In this document: in pieces, positions 1 through 10,197 of the stretch | How the letters are laid out: each line of letters opens with the position of its first letter | How positions within the stretch are numbered: the first letter of the stretch is position 1 | DNA from: Marsupella aquatica | Taxonomy: Eukaryota > Marchantiophyta | Assembly (NCBI GenBank): GCA_973895155.1 | Contig: OZ316896.1 | Location: 3,100,001 to 3,164,000 of the forward strand | Direction: 5' to 3' | DNA length: 64,000 nucleotides | Notes under the pieces: model-generated | What the model saw: the letters and a program-made list of their open reading frames with translations, nothing else | Database searches by the model: none | What the model was told of the DNA's origin: nothing | Made by a program: the position numbers and the translations under genes

Positions 1-945
1 TCCCGAGCACTCGCGCAAATCCATGGACAGCAACTACGCGGCTGCCCGCAAGCCTATCGCGTGGACATAGAATTGTGTCCAACCTAAAAGACAGCCTTCT
101 CAGAGTCGAGTAACGATAACATACCGAAGGCGCCAGGGATCTGGATATCTACGTCTGACATGAACCTTAACTGTTGCGAACCGGAGACCAACGTCTGCTC
201 CAAACTTTCCTCCCTCCTGCTCGTCACCCTACAATCAGAGAAACATGGATCAAGAATCCGGTCCAATATTCACCCGCAGAATCAAAGCACCGTCCTTGAG
301 AAAATATCAGGCTCAAGCCAACCGCGCTCCTCAACAAGACAACCATTCCAAGCCTCGCCTCGGTCAAACAACAGATCCAATTCCTCTCCGCATCAAATTT
401 CCCTCCAGACTTAACATCCGATCTTCACCTCACCAATACTCCTCACCACTTCCGCACTTCCACCCTAATCAGAAAACCCAATCCGAACACGTCCGCCAAC
501 AAATCAAAAGCGCAAACCCACACAAACGTACCTCGAAGTGACTAGACCTCCGACGACTGCGCAGATGATCAAGCAACAGCAACTCTAGAAGAGCAAACGG
601 GGTAGAAGAAACTCGAACAACGGCGGTTGCTCCCAGCGCGCTCCGTCAATCTGCTCTGCCGCCCTTCAGTGCGTGTATCAGTATCAATATCAATATCAAT
701 ATCCTCTTCACCGCCGACCTAGGAAGAAGGAGAAGCAGGAGCAACAACAACAACAAGCCTGGACCACGAGGACGAGGAGCGAACCAAAGAAGAAGCAATC
801 GCCCACGCACACGAGGAGGAGCGGAGGATGGATGAGAAGAGATCGAGGGCGATGAAGAACAACAACACGGAGAATGATGGTCGGAGCGAAGCGGCGAGAA
901 GAAGAGAACACCTCTCACGGCTTCCTTTTTGTGTCACGAGAAAAG

Positions 946-976
<31 letters not shown>

Positions 977-1130
977 ATCGGTCGTCGATGTTCGTCATTC
1001 GCACGCGGCTTGCTTCCACTTGATGAGACGGGGGAAGCTGTCACGAACGGTCCGCCCGCGACTCGCTCCTCCAACTAGGGTTGGCGTGACTCAAGTTCTC
1101 AACCACCCCCGACACCGTACCGTATCGTCA
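1..1130. other. Gene-free CpG-rich segment with microsatellites
   Basis: No reading frame here resembles a known protein. The stretch from about 540 to 1130 is rich in CpG and in short repeats: a TATCAA-type repeat at about 674-703, a CAA run near 744-757 and a CT run at 946-972. Such DNA is common around plant promoters and 5' leaders. A similar CpG- and trinucleotide-rich block lies at 24.4-24.9 kb, upstream of the DUF7642-like gene, so this could be the 5' end of a gene that leaves the window on the left. That is inference only. Confidence 0.4.
946..972. repeat. (CT)n microsatellite
   Basis: An uninterrupted CT dinucleotide run of about 27 bases inside the CpG-rich segment. CT runs are frequent in plant 5' leaders, but no transcript is demonstrated here. 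Confidence 0.9.
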
Positions 1131-1177
1131 TGACACTACGCTAATCCGCCCCTAACACCCACTAATCCGCCCCTACG

Positions 1178-1953
1178 AGTGTAAGGCCGCGGCCGTAGAC
1201 GGGCGTCCGTGATCCAAGGGCGAAGAAGGAATAATAATACTCGCAATTCTATTATTTCGTGACTCGGATTCGTTCGATCTGCGCCGTCGAGTATTCGAAA
1301 GAGACGGCTTAGAATGGCTTTTGTTCCTTTTTTCTTTTTCTCGTTTATAGATAGAACTTTTGTTTCGCCAAAGCAAAGTGGGTCAACTACGGTATCGTGG
1401 TGACACTGCATTCCGCCTCTACAGTGACAAGGGTACGAGTGTAAAGCCGCGGCCGTCGACGGGAAGAGAGGGCGCACCCGTGATCCAAGGTGCATGAATA
1501 CAGGCAACTTTCTTCCATGACACGGAATCGGTTGATCTGCGCCGTCTAATATTGTAACGAAGGGCTTAAGGTGGCTTTTCTTTTCTTTTTTCTTTTCTAT
1601 GGCTCGAGGTTGTTTTTCAAGACCTTGGTTGAGACAAAAACCCTAGCCCAGACCCCGAAAAATCACACGAGATTTCCTGGTAGGAGATTCTGAAAATAGC
1701 AATGACCTCCATAAATGGTTACACATTGGTAACCTTTATTCAATACCACCTATATTAAAAACAAGGATATCAGTGTAAACCAGTGGCCATAGACGGAAGA
1801 GAGGGCTGACAAGTTTCCACACCCATGATCAAAGGTATATGAATTTTACACACAATTTTAATTCATCGGACAGAATAGTTTGATCTGCACCGTCTAGTAA
1901 TTTAACGAACAGCTGAGGTTGGCTTTTCTTTTCTTTTTTCTTTCCTACAGCTC
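1178..1953 (+). repeat. Three diverged ~160-185 bp direct repeats
   Basis: Three copies at about 1178-1340, 1432-1597 and 1770-1953. Each begins with a GTGTAAGGCCGCGGCCGT-like block (the third is more diverged), passes through GTGATCCAAG and GATCTGCGCCGTC, and ends in a pyrimidine stretch CTTTTCTTTTTTCT. Divergence increases from left to right. No protein is encoded consistently across copies. They may be remnants of an amplified leader or of an unclassified element. Confidence 0.7.
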
Positions 1954-1975
1954 AAGGTTGGTTTTCGAGACATTG

Positions 1976-2763
1976 ATATAAATTGGAGGCCACTTCTTGA
2001 CTAAGATGCATAGCAGGCAAGAAATGTTCTGAAATAAACTTTAACAAACTATTGCAAGTCATATTAACCAACCACCAAAGTTTCTAAAGCTTAGATCAGC
2101 TATGAAGGTGATCTAAAAGTTTAGACAAAATAAGCAATCCACTACTCACTATGTAGGATAGGTATATGCCATACCTGAGTGGGCCGTGACTTCTTAAAAA
2201 TATAGCGGCCCCCAAAGTCTAGTAAAGTCGCCTTCAGCTCTCACCTTGCCCTAGTTGTCGATGACAGCCTCCCCTACCTTTTCATCACTAAGACTCTGAC
2301 TATGACCCAAAACCACACAATGGTTGCTCTCCTTAACAATATTATTGCTCACCTAATTGATGTTAGTTTAGGGAATTGTAATTGACTGAAGGGAATGAAG
2401 TCCTAGCATTGGGACCTGGCTGCATAGGGTAGGGTCATCCAAAATATTATGGCTAGACTTGAGAAAATACAAGGAAGATTAAGAGGCGAGGACATACAAC
2501 ATAGAGCATACGGAGGAAAGACTTTGTCAGGTGGCCAAAACAGTCTGTGGGCAAGGACCACATGTATTTTGTGGAGTGCTTTAATATATCCTACCTCCTT
2601 TATGTTGTTAAGAACAATACACTCTCAGAACCTTTGCATCCCAATAATTGCACATTAAAAATGTGACCATGTATATCATGATAAACTCAATTATTCTCTT
2701 TAAGTCACCAAGTTTTATTAATTCTAAATAATACGTATCTGACTGTGAGTATTTGATGTGCAA
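1976..2763. other. Intergenic, nothing recognised
   Basis: AT-richer DNA with only short, unrelated reading frames. I see no gene, RNA or repeat. It ends at the TTAA that borders the large transposon. Confidence 0.6.
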
Positions 2764-2767
2764 TTAA

Positions 2768-2782
2768 ACCACAACTCGGGGT
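2768..2782 (+). repeat. Left terminal inverted repeat of the Kolobok-type element
   Basis: ACCACAACTCGGGGT next to TTAA. It pairs with the right end at 12 of 15 positions. A subterminal palindrome CTCGGGGT/ACCCCGAG overlaps it (2775-2782 and 2791-2798). Confidence 0.75.
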
Positions 2783-2869
2783 ATATAATGACCCCGAGCC
2801 CTGCCCGAGCGCGTGCCACTCTGCCCGCTGGGTCAGCGGCCAGTTCTCCCCCGGAGGACTAACCCGGCG

Positions 2870-3900
2870 TCAGTAGGGCCCCCTCCCCACCAGCCCTAGA
2901 GCCCTCGGTTGCCCCTGTGAGCTGCTGCCTGCCTCGCCCTCCGCTGCCCCTGCAAGTTGCTGCCTGCCTGCCTCGCCCTCGGCTGCCACTGCGATCTGCT
3001 GCCTGCCTGCCTTGCCCTCCCCTCCTCCTACGAGCTGCTGCATCCTCGGCCTCCTCTTGCGAGCTGCTTCTCTGCTTCTCTGCTGCATGTCTCTCCCTCT
3101 ACCTTCGAGCTTATGGCTGCCATAGCCAGCCACTGACTGCCGCTGCTTGCTGCGCCCTTGGCTTCCCCTGCTTGTTGTGCCATCGGCTGCCCTTGCTCGC
3201 TTTTGCTCACTCCTCAGCTGTTGCTGAATCGATTTGCTACCGGCTGTTGCTCGTTGCTTCCTCGGCTGATGCTGCTTCAACTCGCTGCACCTTCAACTCG
3301 CTGCTGAAGCTCGCTGCTGAAGCTCGCTGCTGCCTCGTTGCTGCCTCGGCTGTTGCTGCCTCGGCTGAAGGTCGCTGCTGCCTCGCTGCTGCCTTGGCTG
3401 TTGCTGCTGAAGCTGAAGGTTGCTGCTTCAACTCACTGCACCCTCCCAGCTGAATGTGTGCCCTCCTCCCTTCGACCTTACGGCGCCATAGCCAGCCACT
3501 GTCTGCCGCTGCTTGTTGCGCCCTCGGCTGCCCCTGCTTGTTGTGCCATCGGCTACCCTTGCTCGCTTTTGCTCACTCCTCGGCGTTGCTGAATCGATTT
3601 GCTTCTTCGGCTGATGCTGCTTCAACTCGCTGCACCTTCTACTTGCTGGTAAAGCTCGCTGCTGCCTCCCTGCTGCCTCAGCTGTTGCTCCCTTGGCTGT
3701 TGCTCCCTCAGTTGAAGCTCGCTGCTGCCTCGGCTGTTGCTGCTGAAGCTGAAGCTCGCTGCTTCAACTCGCATCTTCCTCCCAGCTGAAAGTGTGCCCC
3801 GAATTGTTGTTGCCTCGGTCCAAGCTCGCTGATCCTGCTGAAGCTTGCTCGCTGCTGCCTTGGTTTCCCTCACCAATCTAGATCGCTACTGAAGCTTGCT
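2870..3900. repeat. CTG/CTGCCTCG-rich degenerate tandem repeats inside the transposon
   Basis: A kilobase built of CTGCTGCCTCGGCTGTTG-like words. A longer block is duplicated at a distance of about 370 bp (about 3105-3240 and 3478-3605), both copies containing GCCATAGCCAGCCACTG and GAATCGATTTGCT. Open frames cross this region on both strands, but their products are pure low complexity (Leu/Cys/Ala on plus, Gln/Ala/Arg on minus), which suggests an effect of composition and not a protein. Confidence 0.7.
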
Positions 3901-4433
3901 TGCTGCTGTAGGTGAAGGGTTGCTCGCTCCATTCCTCAAGCTCCTTGTTCATGTCATTGTGCCCACATTCAACGTTGAGGATAGAGGTGTTTTTCCAGCT
4001 TCAGGTTCACCAGGGAAGCTCCAACTCGCTGGTCTTTTCTCCTCCTTGTTTACATTGTATAACATTCGATTAGGAGTCTGTTGATCTCGGCCTCATTGTG
4101 CTGTTGCGAGTTGGTAGCCCTTTTGCCCGAGTTTGTGTTGGGTTTTTTTGCTGCTGCTGCGAGCTGAGGCATTTCTACTGGAGTTTCAACTACGATTTTG
4201 TTGCTGTTACTCTCAGTCTCACTGTACTCTCAGTCTCCACTGACAGTGATTTTCTGGGCTCTCGACATCCATTTTGGCTCACAACCACGTTTGAGCGAAC
4301 TTCCTAATCAAATTTGCTAGCGAATTTCTTCTCTGCTGCCATATTGTGATTGCAATGTCAAGTTTCGAGCAATATGAGAATGTTGGGCAACAACAGCATA
4401 TGTGATATGTGACTGTTGCATTTTATCAGGAAC

Positions 4434-4832
4434 ATGGCACCAATTAGAAAGCTGAGAGCCACATTGACTGAACGTGACAATGGGAGCTACATCTTGAGTT
4501 GGCAGGATCCTACTGATGTTGACAATGCTCCACCCGTTGTCCGGATTGTTACATTGGAACAAGTCCAAGCTACATTTCCAAAGTTCTGTACTACAATTTC
4601 AGAGTGTCATGTGGATCTCAATCCTGCAGTCCCAATTGAACAGTTTATCATGTGCGCAGCATACAGTTATGCTGAAACTGTCATGAGAAGGAAAAGATAT
4701 CAGGTCTACACTCACTTGGCTTATGTAGCTGGGTTTTCTGATAGAACCAAGTTTCCCGAAGCTATTGAAGCTTGTGTGAAGGCAACTTGGCATGATGAAG
4801 GGGAGGAATTTGTAGGATTTATCCCAAATTAG
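4434..4832 (+). CDS. Second transposon-borne protein, 133 aa, function unknown
   Basis: I do not recognise this family. The frame encodes a well-mixed globular-looking protein that begins MAPIRKLRATLTERDNGSY and ends EEFVGFIPN. It contains a Cys/Tyr/Ala-rich middle (MCAAYSYAETVMRRKRY), with no signal peptide or membrane segment. I start at the internal Met (4434) because a TTTTATCAG splice-acceptor-like site lies just before it, so an upstream exon is also possible. An AATAAA signal lies at 4891. The gene is inside the Kolobok-type element, convergent with the transposase (stop codons about 1.1 kb apart), so it may be an accessory factor such as the second proteins of Harbinger or some Kolobok elements. 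That role is inference. Confidence 0.55.
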   Translation: MAPIRKLRATLTERDNGSYILSWQDPTDVDNAPPVVRIVTLEQVQATFPKFCTTISECHVDLNPAVPIEQFIMCAAYSYAETVMRRKRYQVYTHLAYVAGFSDRTKFPEAIEACVKATWHDEGEEFVGFIPN

Positions 4833-4912
4833 GAGTAGATAGGCTTCTGCTATGTTTCACTGTTGTTTGAAATTTTTGTGAAGAGCTACTAATAAAGTTT
4901 TTGCAGAGTATA

Positions 4913-5016
4913 ACTCCTGCTGGTTGGCAGCGGAAGGGGTTCAATTCCCCTTGGGAGTACATGCAGTAGAACTCCTGCTGGTTGGCAGCAGAAGGGGTTC
5001 AATTCCTCTTGGGAGT
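4913..5016 (+). repeat. Tandem pair of 46-bp tRNA-like foldbacks
   Basis: Two units at 4913-4958 and 4971-5016 (period 58). Each can fold into an outer stem ACTCC/GGAGT enclosing two hairpins. The first is GCTG-GTTGG-CAGC. The second is AAGGGG-TTCAATT-CCCCTT, a 7-base loop with the T-loop/B-box sequence GGTTCAATTCC. Copy 2 has changes in the second stem. It resembles a tRNA lacking arms. There is no recognisable anticodon, so I do not call a tRNA gene. Confidence 0.6.
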
Positions 5017-5163
5017 ACATGCGTTACAATACCATAAAAGTTCCCTTGGGATGTGTCCATATTCAATGAAACCAAAATGAACAAGGTTGCCAAAGGGACT
5101 CAAATGATTACTACCTCTCAAAGCTGTTTTTTGTTGTCATATGTCATTCAATAACCACAAACT

Positions 5164-5454
5164 TTACTCATTCCCTCACTTGGTTCAAGTCCTAAAGTTT
5201 TATCATTCCCTCACTTGGTGGTCAAGTTATAAGATTGTCTGGCCACGGTATGAAAAAACTTGACAATTTTTTTTTTATAAAAGTGTGAAAAGTTATGAAC
5301 TTTTCACATTCACTCACTTGGTGCTAAGGTTATACTATTTTTTGGGCCACGGCATGAAAAAACCAAACTACAAAGATAATCATTCCCTCACTTGGTGCTC
5401 AAGTTATAAGAGTTTTTGGGCCACAGCATGAAAAAACAAGACTACAAAGATAAT
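5164..5454 (+). repeat. Four degenerate tandem repeats
   Basis: Units begin CATTCCCTCACTTGGT at about 5168, 5204, 5307 and 5381. The longer ones continue through GGGCCACGGCATGAAAAAAC. The last two are most alike (period 74). They lie in the 3'-flanking DNA between the two convergent transposon genes. Confidence 0.75.
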
Positions 5455-5518
5455 TTATAAAAGTGTGAAAATTTGGCATAGCATTCCAGGTGTTTGTAAT
5501 AGTGTACCCCCCCAAGCA

Positions 5519-5594
5519 GGTTTGCTAACCCTGCCCAAAAAGGTTGGAATACAAGTGGTTTGCTAACCCTATCCAAAAAGGGTGGAATACAAGT
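5519..5594 (+). repeat. 38-bp tandem duplication
   Basis: Two copies, 5519-5556 and 5557-5594, starting GGTTTGCTAACCCT and ending GGAATACAAGT, with three differences. No coding content. Confidence 0.85.
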
Positions 5595-5935
5595 CATGCC
5601 AGGTCTCAGCCCTCCTCAAGGAATCACCCCTGCAATAGTAAACAATAAATTAGAATTGAGGTACACAAAATGATAAACTTTCACACTACAATGAATTGTT
5701 TCCAAAAAGATTGAGTCACAACTTTTCACTTACCTGAGGTATGTTAGCTGAGGTCATATATGGAGGTGTGACTCCATATGTACGCTGACCTTATATAGAG
5801 ACACTACTTGGGTGGTAATGTTTGAGCAACCAGGATCATCCTGCCAAAAAAACTCATTGTAATTAGAATTACCATGAGCATAGAGTTTCCTTACATTTTA
5901 TGTTGGCAATCATATTTATAGAGCAGTGTGTTACC

Positions 5936-8900
5936 TCATGGACGAGTCACACCATAAATGCGTTCACTTGTTGCTTCCTTCCAACTCATGGTCCGGTCCA
6001 CCAATACTCGTGTTCGAGGAGGGCGCTCCCTCACAGCAGTGTTCACAGGTGTACGATTGTATACCTTCCAGACATGTCTTCTGATATTCTCGTTCCAATC
6101 CATGGCAGCACAACTCAAACGGGCCTCATGACTGGCTGAGAAATGAATGCGCTTGGTCGCATACTTGCCCATCACGGAATGGTAGGTCTCTGACATGAAA
6201 TTCTCTCGGGCCATGGAATAAAACCTCATCTTCGCGGGAGTAATATATTTTCTCATGAACTTTTGCATGGCCTTATGAGTCTCTCCACCTACATATACAA
6301 AAAGTCATAAAATATCAACGATGCTAACCTAAGTTATAACTCACATTAAAATTGCATAATTAGTAAAAGATTTACCATTCTCATAGTAATGGTCAACTTG
6401 GATGGCTCCAGGCTCCCCAAGATGCTGACAAGGCCGGTCAGATAGTCCTGCACATAATCTGTGATCCCCGGCCCAATGATCACCACAGTTGCCCAATTCA
6501 AAAGCCAAGGATGCAGCATCTCCACCACTGCATAATGAACATTGAAAGTTGTTACTTTTGTCAAAACTAAATCATCACATCTGCAACAATTACTACACTT
6601 GGATATGTAAAAGTCAAGAAGTCACACCATATTAGCACTATGCATACCTGTTCTTACACCGACGACAACATACGTAGAACCATGTCTTCAGCTTTGTGGC
6701 AATGTTGTGCTGAGACAACTCTGGGTACTTGAGGCCACGTGTCGGAATATGTACTAGTTCTCCAGGAGGCAGCCCACGCATGTCACCTACTTTATGGATG
6801 AGTGCTTCCTTCCTAAGAGTAGAGTACCCTCTCACTCCCCTACTCTTCAACCAATCCTGTAACTTCTTAGCTGTGACTGCTTGCAACTCAGAACGAGATG
6901 CAGCAGTGTCAATGTCAATGGTCACAGTGTAGGTTGCTCTCACCATCTTCTCCACAAACTTCTTGATGAGATTTTTGGCCTTATGCCACAAGTCTTTCTG
7001 GTTCCTAATCCCCATGTCCTCCACAATATTATCAATAGTGGCTTTGTCATCATGGATAACCTTCGTGATAGAGATCCCTCCCTCTCTCAAATTTTCCAAT
7101 GCTCTTTCAGTACCCTTGTCCTCCATGTGCCAAGCATTTCTCTCCTCCCTCCTAGTAATTGTCACCATTTCAATTACCCTATTATCGTCAACATTGAGGA
7201 TAGAGGTGGTACCATGAAAACCGCTCCGAGAAGAATCCCATCGAGTATCTAAGTACACTAGTAACCCAGGGTCTGTCATAAACAAAGCACACACACATGC
7301 ACTATATATGAGAAACAGATCAACTAAAACTTTGGCTAGAAGAGCATGGTCCTTGAATACCCCAAAAAGCTGAAGGACCTAAAACAGATAATTACTTACC
7401 AAGCTCAGTTGCTCGCCGCTGCTGAATATCATCCTTCAACTGCTGCCACATGTGCCTTTTATTTTCTTCCCATTGTGCCTTCACAGCTGCTATCCATCCA
7501 CCACGAGGTCGGCCACGACCACTCTGAAAATCATGCCAATGAGCTGCAGTAGGAACATGTAAACCAAGATGTGCAGCAACAGCAGCCAAAGACGTATAGG
7601 TGAGGCCAGCGCAAAGGGTGGAATGATACAACTGGGGGGTAATCATAGGAGAACTCCTCCCAGGCTCATTGTCACCAGTAACAAAAGTCCAGCCATGGCC
7701 ATCCTCTCCACAACCAATGTGAATCGACCACAACTGATGTAACTCCCTCACTCGTTGAACCCTTGGACTCCTAGAACATCCATGTATATGACACCGAGGG
7801 AGTAGCCTATCAACAAAAGTAGCCAACAAGTTGCGATCAAAAAATGCTACCCTAGCAGGTTGACGAGGCGTTGCTCTACGAGTCGGGACAAGGTCCGGAG
7901 GCTGTGATGGCTGAGAATCAGGGATATGAGACTCGTGTGAGTCTGTTTGTGCTGGTGGCCGAGGCCCAATATCTGATGATGGCTGAGAATCAGGTGCAAT
8001 GAATGGCTCCTGGTAGAAGAAGCCCACATACATATATCAAAAAGTGTTATTCAGAAATTTGGAATTTGTACAAGGAAAGGCAAGGAGAGTGTCAAAGGGA
8101 GGGGGGGGGGGTCAAACCTGAAAGGTATCCTCATTCCCAACGTTGTTAGCTCCTAAAGCTGTAAGAGACTCCGGATCATCATCTCGGTAAATGGCATCAT
8201 CTTCTGCGTCTGATCCGTATTGCTCGGCAATATGCTCCTCCAAAACTACATCCTGCTCAAGAGGTGAATCCCATCCATCCTAGAAACAATGTGGGGATTA
8301 TAGAATAATTAGTACCCTCAAATATGATTTTACCTAAACCATAAACTTCAAGGGAGTAAAAACAATTGCTGTTGGTCCTTGGGTATTGAAGTTATTTTGT
8401 TGAAAGACCCAAAAACCTGAACCCAAAGGCATGACTCACATTATGGAATGCACCATTGTTTGGTTACTACAATGCTGCATAACATAACAAAATAAAGAAA
8501 CTATGATTCACACTATTTGTAAGGGGAGAGTACTATGTGCTTGTTGGTATGGTGGTTTATAATGTGTGGACATTGGTAGTCACAGTTTATGCAAGTATTG
8601 GACAATGTGTTCTTGTTGCTATTTACCAGGGCCTTTGTTATTGCTTGATATATAGATTATAATGTGTGGACAGTACCCTAATTTTGTTTACTATTTCACT
8701 TGTGGTTTATTAGGACAAATATTTGAGTACCCTGATATTTGTTACTATAAATAAGAACCTATATATTTTTGTTTCTGCCCATTATGCATAGTTGACATAA
8801 GTACCATCAGCGTGAGTAAAAACAAATAATGATAAAATGGGCAAATGCTAAGTGAATGAAAGAAGGTATCCACATACCTGACGTGGTGGTCGTGAAGGCT

Positions 8901-9246
8901 GACCCATGTGCTGCTCACTCGTGGGCGATGGTTGTGCCTCGGGCCCAATTGGAGCTGCCTCTGACGCTCGCCATACCCGAAGCTCCTGAATTGTCGGTCG
9001 CGCACGATCAAGTAACCATGTGACAACAGTGGAGTGTGTGGTATCCTGTCCAAGTAGAGCTCTAAGGTCCTCCCACTCATCCCACCGATCTAGTGGGACC
9101 CGGATTTCGGGCTTGGCATCCGGTCTCCTCCTTTTCTTGTAGTCTATGTCATCACTCGGATACCGCTGTCTTGGTGGACCACCTCCCCGGGGGGGGCGTT
9201 TCCGCCTCCCATCCGGAAGAGGGGGGGGATGGCCCGCCGCACTCAT
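5936..9246 (-). CDS. Kolobok-type DDE transposase, six exons, 756 aa, intact
   Basis: Exons on minus: 9246-8878, 8279-8118, 8009-7400, 7272-6648, 6527-6376, 6288-5936. All junctions are GT-AG, phases agree, and the sum is 2271 nt ending in TGA. Residues 1-123 carry a basic stretch KKRRRP (37-42), a likely nuclear signal. Residues 124-177 are acidic. Residues 250-380 hold a Cys/His-rich segment and a helical region. The catalytic core follows: LVYLDTRWDS (D389/D393), KVIHDDKAT (D455), KDLWHKAKN, then a SAP-like segment (about 508-545). After that come NCGDHWAGDHRLC (602-614) and MSETYHSV (E673), then a DWNEN block. These are the family's usual elements, so D, D and E are probably the catalytic triad for cut-and-paste at TTAA. 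No break was found, so it may be active or recently active. Exon choice was made by eye. Confidence 0.8.
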
Positions 9247-10174
9247 AGTAACCTACTCTAAAACCTATGTAAAAAAAACCCTATCTACACTCTAGAACGG
9301 AGACCGGATGCCAAGCCCAACCCGGTGAATAATAACAAAGTTGTACAAAAAGAATGCAAAAACACAAGGAGAAAGAAGAAGTACTAACCCAACAATAGAG
9401 AAGTGAAGAGGAATGGCAAATGTGAACCACACATACCCTTTTGCCCCGTTATCACTCCTCCACCCCTCTTCCCCATTGGGTACATTTGTGACCATTGGAT
9501 CATGGAGGTTCGAAAGGGTCTTGTAACTAACCCTAATTGCCTCCCTAAGTGGCGGCTGCACTAACTCCCGTAGTTGCCATCCGCATGGGGTACAGAATAC
9601 AGCAGAAACTGCCAAAAATTGATACTTTACCTGTGTCTACGAGAGTGAAGCTTGAACCTGAGACCTGTGGGATGGAAGGCAATGATTCCAACCAATATGC
9701 TATGAGGACTCTTCAAATACAAGGGAACCATAACTAATCATAAAGTAGTAACAGAATCCCAGCCCCCATGCCGGGTGGAGTGAGCCCTGTCCGTGGGTAC
9801 CTCCGCAATGTCTGAGGAACCCTTACAAAGGCCGGCGGCTCCCACCCGCCTATATCCCCTGCAAGGTGTATTTCAGAGGCCAGGTGTCCACTGCCCTGCC
9901 TGCCCGAAAATTTGAAATTTGAAATTGTGTAGGCAACCAATCAGAAGAGTCTGTTTCTTTTTCGGTTGTTTCTCACTTATTTTGGGTCATTTTTTATTGC
10001 TGTTTTTTGCTAGGCGTAGATCTCAAAGAGATCTTCAATCTGAGCCATAGATCACCTCAAACGGTGAACAAATGAGATGCCTGGGAGGTTCGATCGGAGG
10101 GCTGTGGTGAGGCGCGCGTCCGCAAACGCGACACTCGCGTTTCTGGAATGACTACTCCGGGTGACCCGGAGTAC
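9247..10174. other. Transposase 5' flank, no further gene
   Basis: Upstream of the transposase start to the right end of the element. It contains G/C homopolymer runs near the first exon and a GC-rich subterminal segment with AAACGCG/CGCGTTT inverted repeats (about 10125-10143). A promoter is expected here, but I see no clear TATA box that I would assign. Confidence 0.5.
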
Positions 10175-10178
10175 TTAA

Positions 10179-10193
10179 ACCACGATTAGTGGT
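10179..10193 (-). repeat. Right terminal inverted repeat of the Kolobok-type element
   Basis: Read on minus this is ACCACTAATCGTGGT, next to TTAA at 10194-10197. Two back-to-back palindromes sit at this end: ACTCCGGGT/ACCCGGAGT (about 10154-10172) and TTAAACCAC/GTGGTTTAA (10175-10197). The second contains an internal TTAA at 10175-10178 that could be an alternative boundary. Confidence 0.75.
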
Positions 10194-10197
10194 TTAA

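Larger units (their letters stand above)
2764..10197 (-). mobile_element. Kolobok-type DNA transposon, apparently complete (7.4 kb)
   Basis: The element is bounded by TTAA at 2764-2767 and 10194-10197, the target duplication used by Kolobok and piggyBac elements. Inside the TTAA, the first 15 bases on the left (ACCACAACTCGGGGT) match the reverse complement of the right end (ACCACTAATCGTGGT) at 12 of 15 positions. Each end also has a strong subterminal palindrome. Between them lie an intact six-exon transposase gene on minus (5936-9246), a small second gene on plus (4434-4832), and several tandem repeats. The transposase has the family's D...D...E layout with a C-x2-HWxGDHxxC-like block and an SExYHS block. 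Boundaries and TIRs were found by eye. Assignment to Kolobok rests on TTAA plus protein motifs. Confidence 0.8.

Noticed and set aside
160-541. Overlapping plus-strand frames of 84 and 98 codons at the left edge
   Set aside because: Low-complexity Ser/Pro/Gln/Asn composition and no family resemblance; they look like CpG-rich leader or intron DNA.
2870-3876. Long frames on both strands through the CTG-rich block (up to 178 codons)
   Set aside because: Products are pure Leu/Cys/Ala or Gln/Ala/Arg repeats, and open frames occur on both strands at once, as expected from stop-poor repeat words.
3896-4307. Two plus-strand frames of 62 and 69 codons upstream of the second transposon gene
   Set aside because: Possible upstream exons, but no good donor and acceptor pair joins them to 4434 in frame by eye, and no similarity is recognised.
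4913-5016. True tRNA genes
   Set aside because: The units are only 46 bp, lack an anticodon arm and a D arm, and so cannot be canonical tRNAs.
9292-9615. Minus-strand frame of 107 codons with a hydrophobic stretch upstream of the transposase
   Set aside because: No fitting splice junction to the first exon was needed and no family is recognised; treated as leader DNA.
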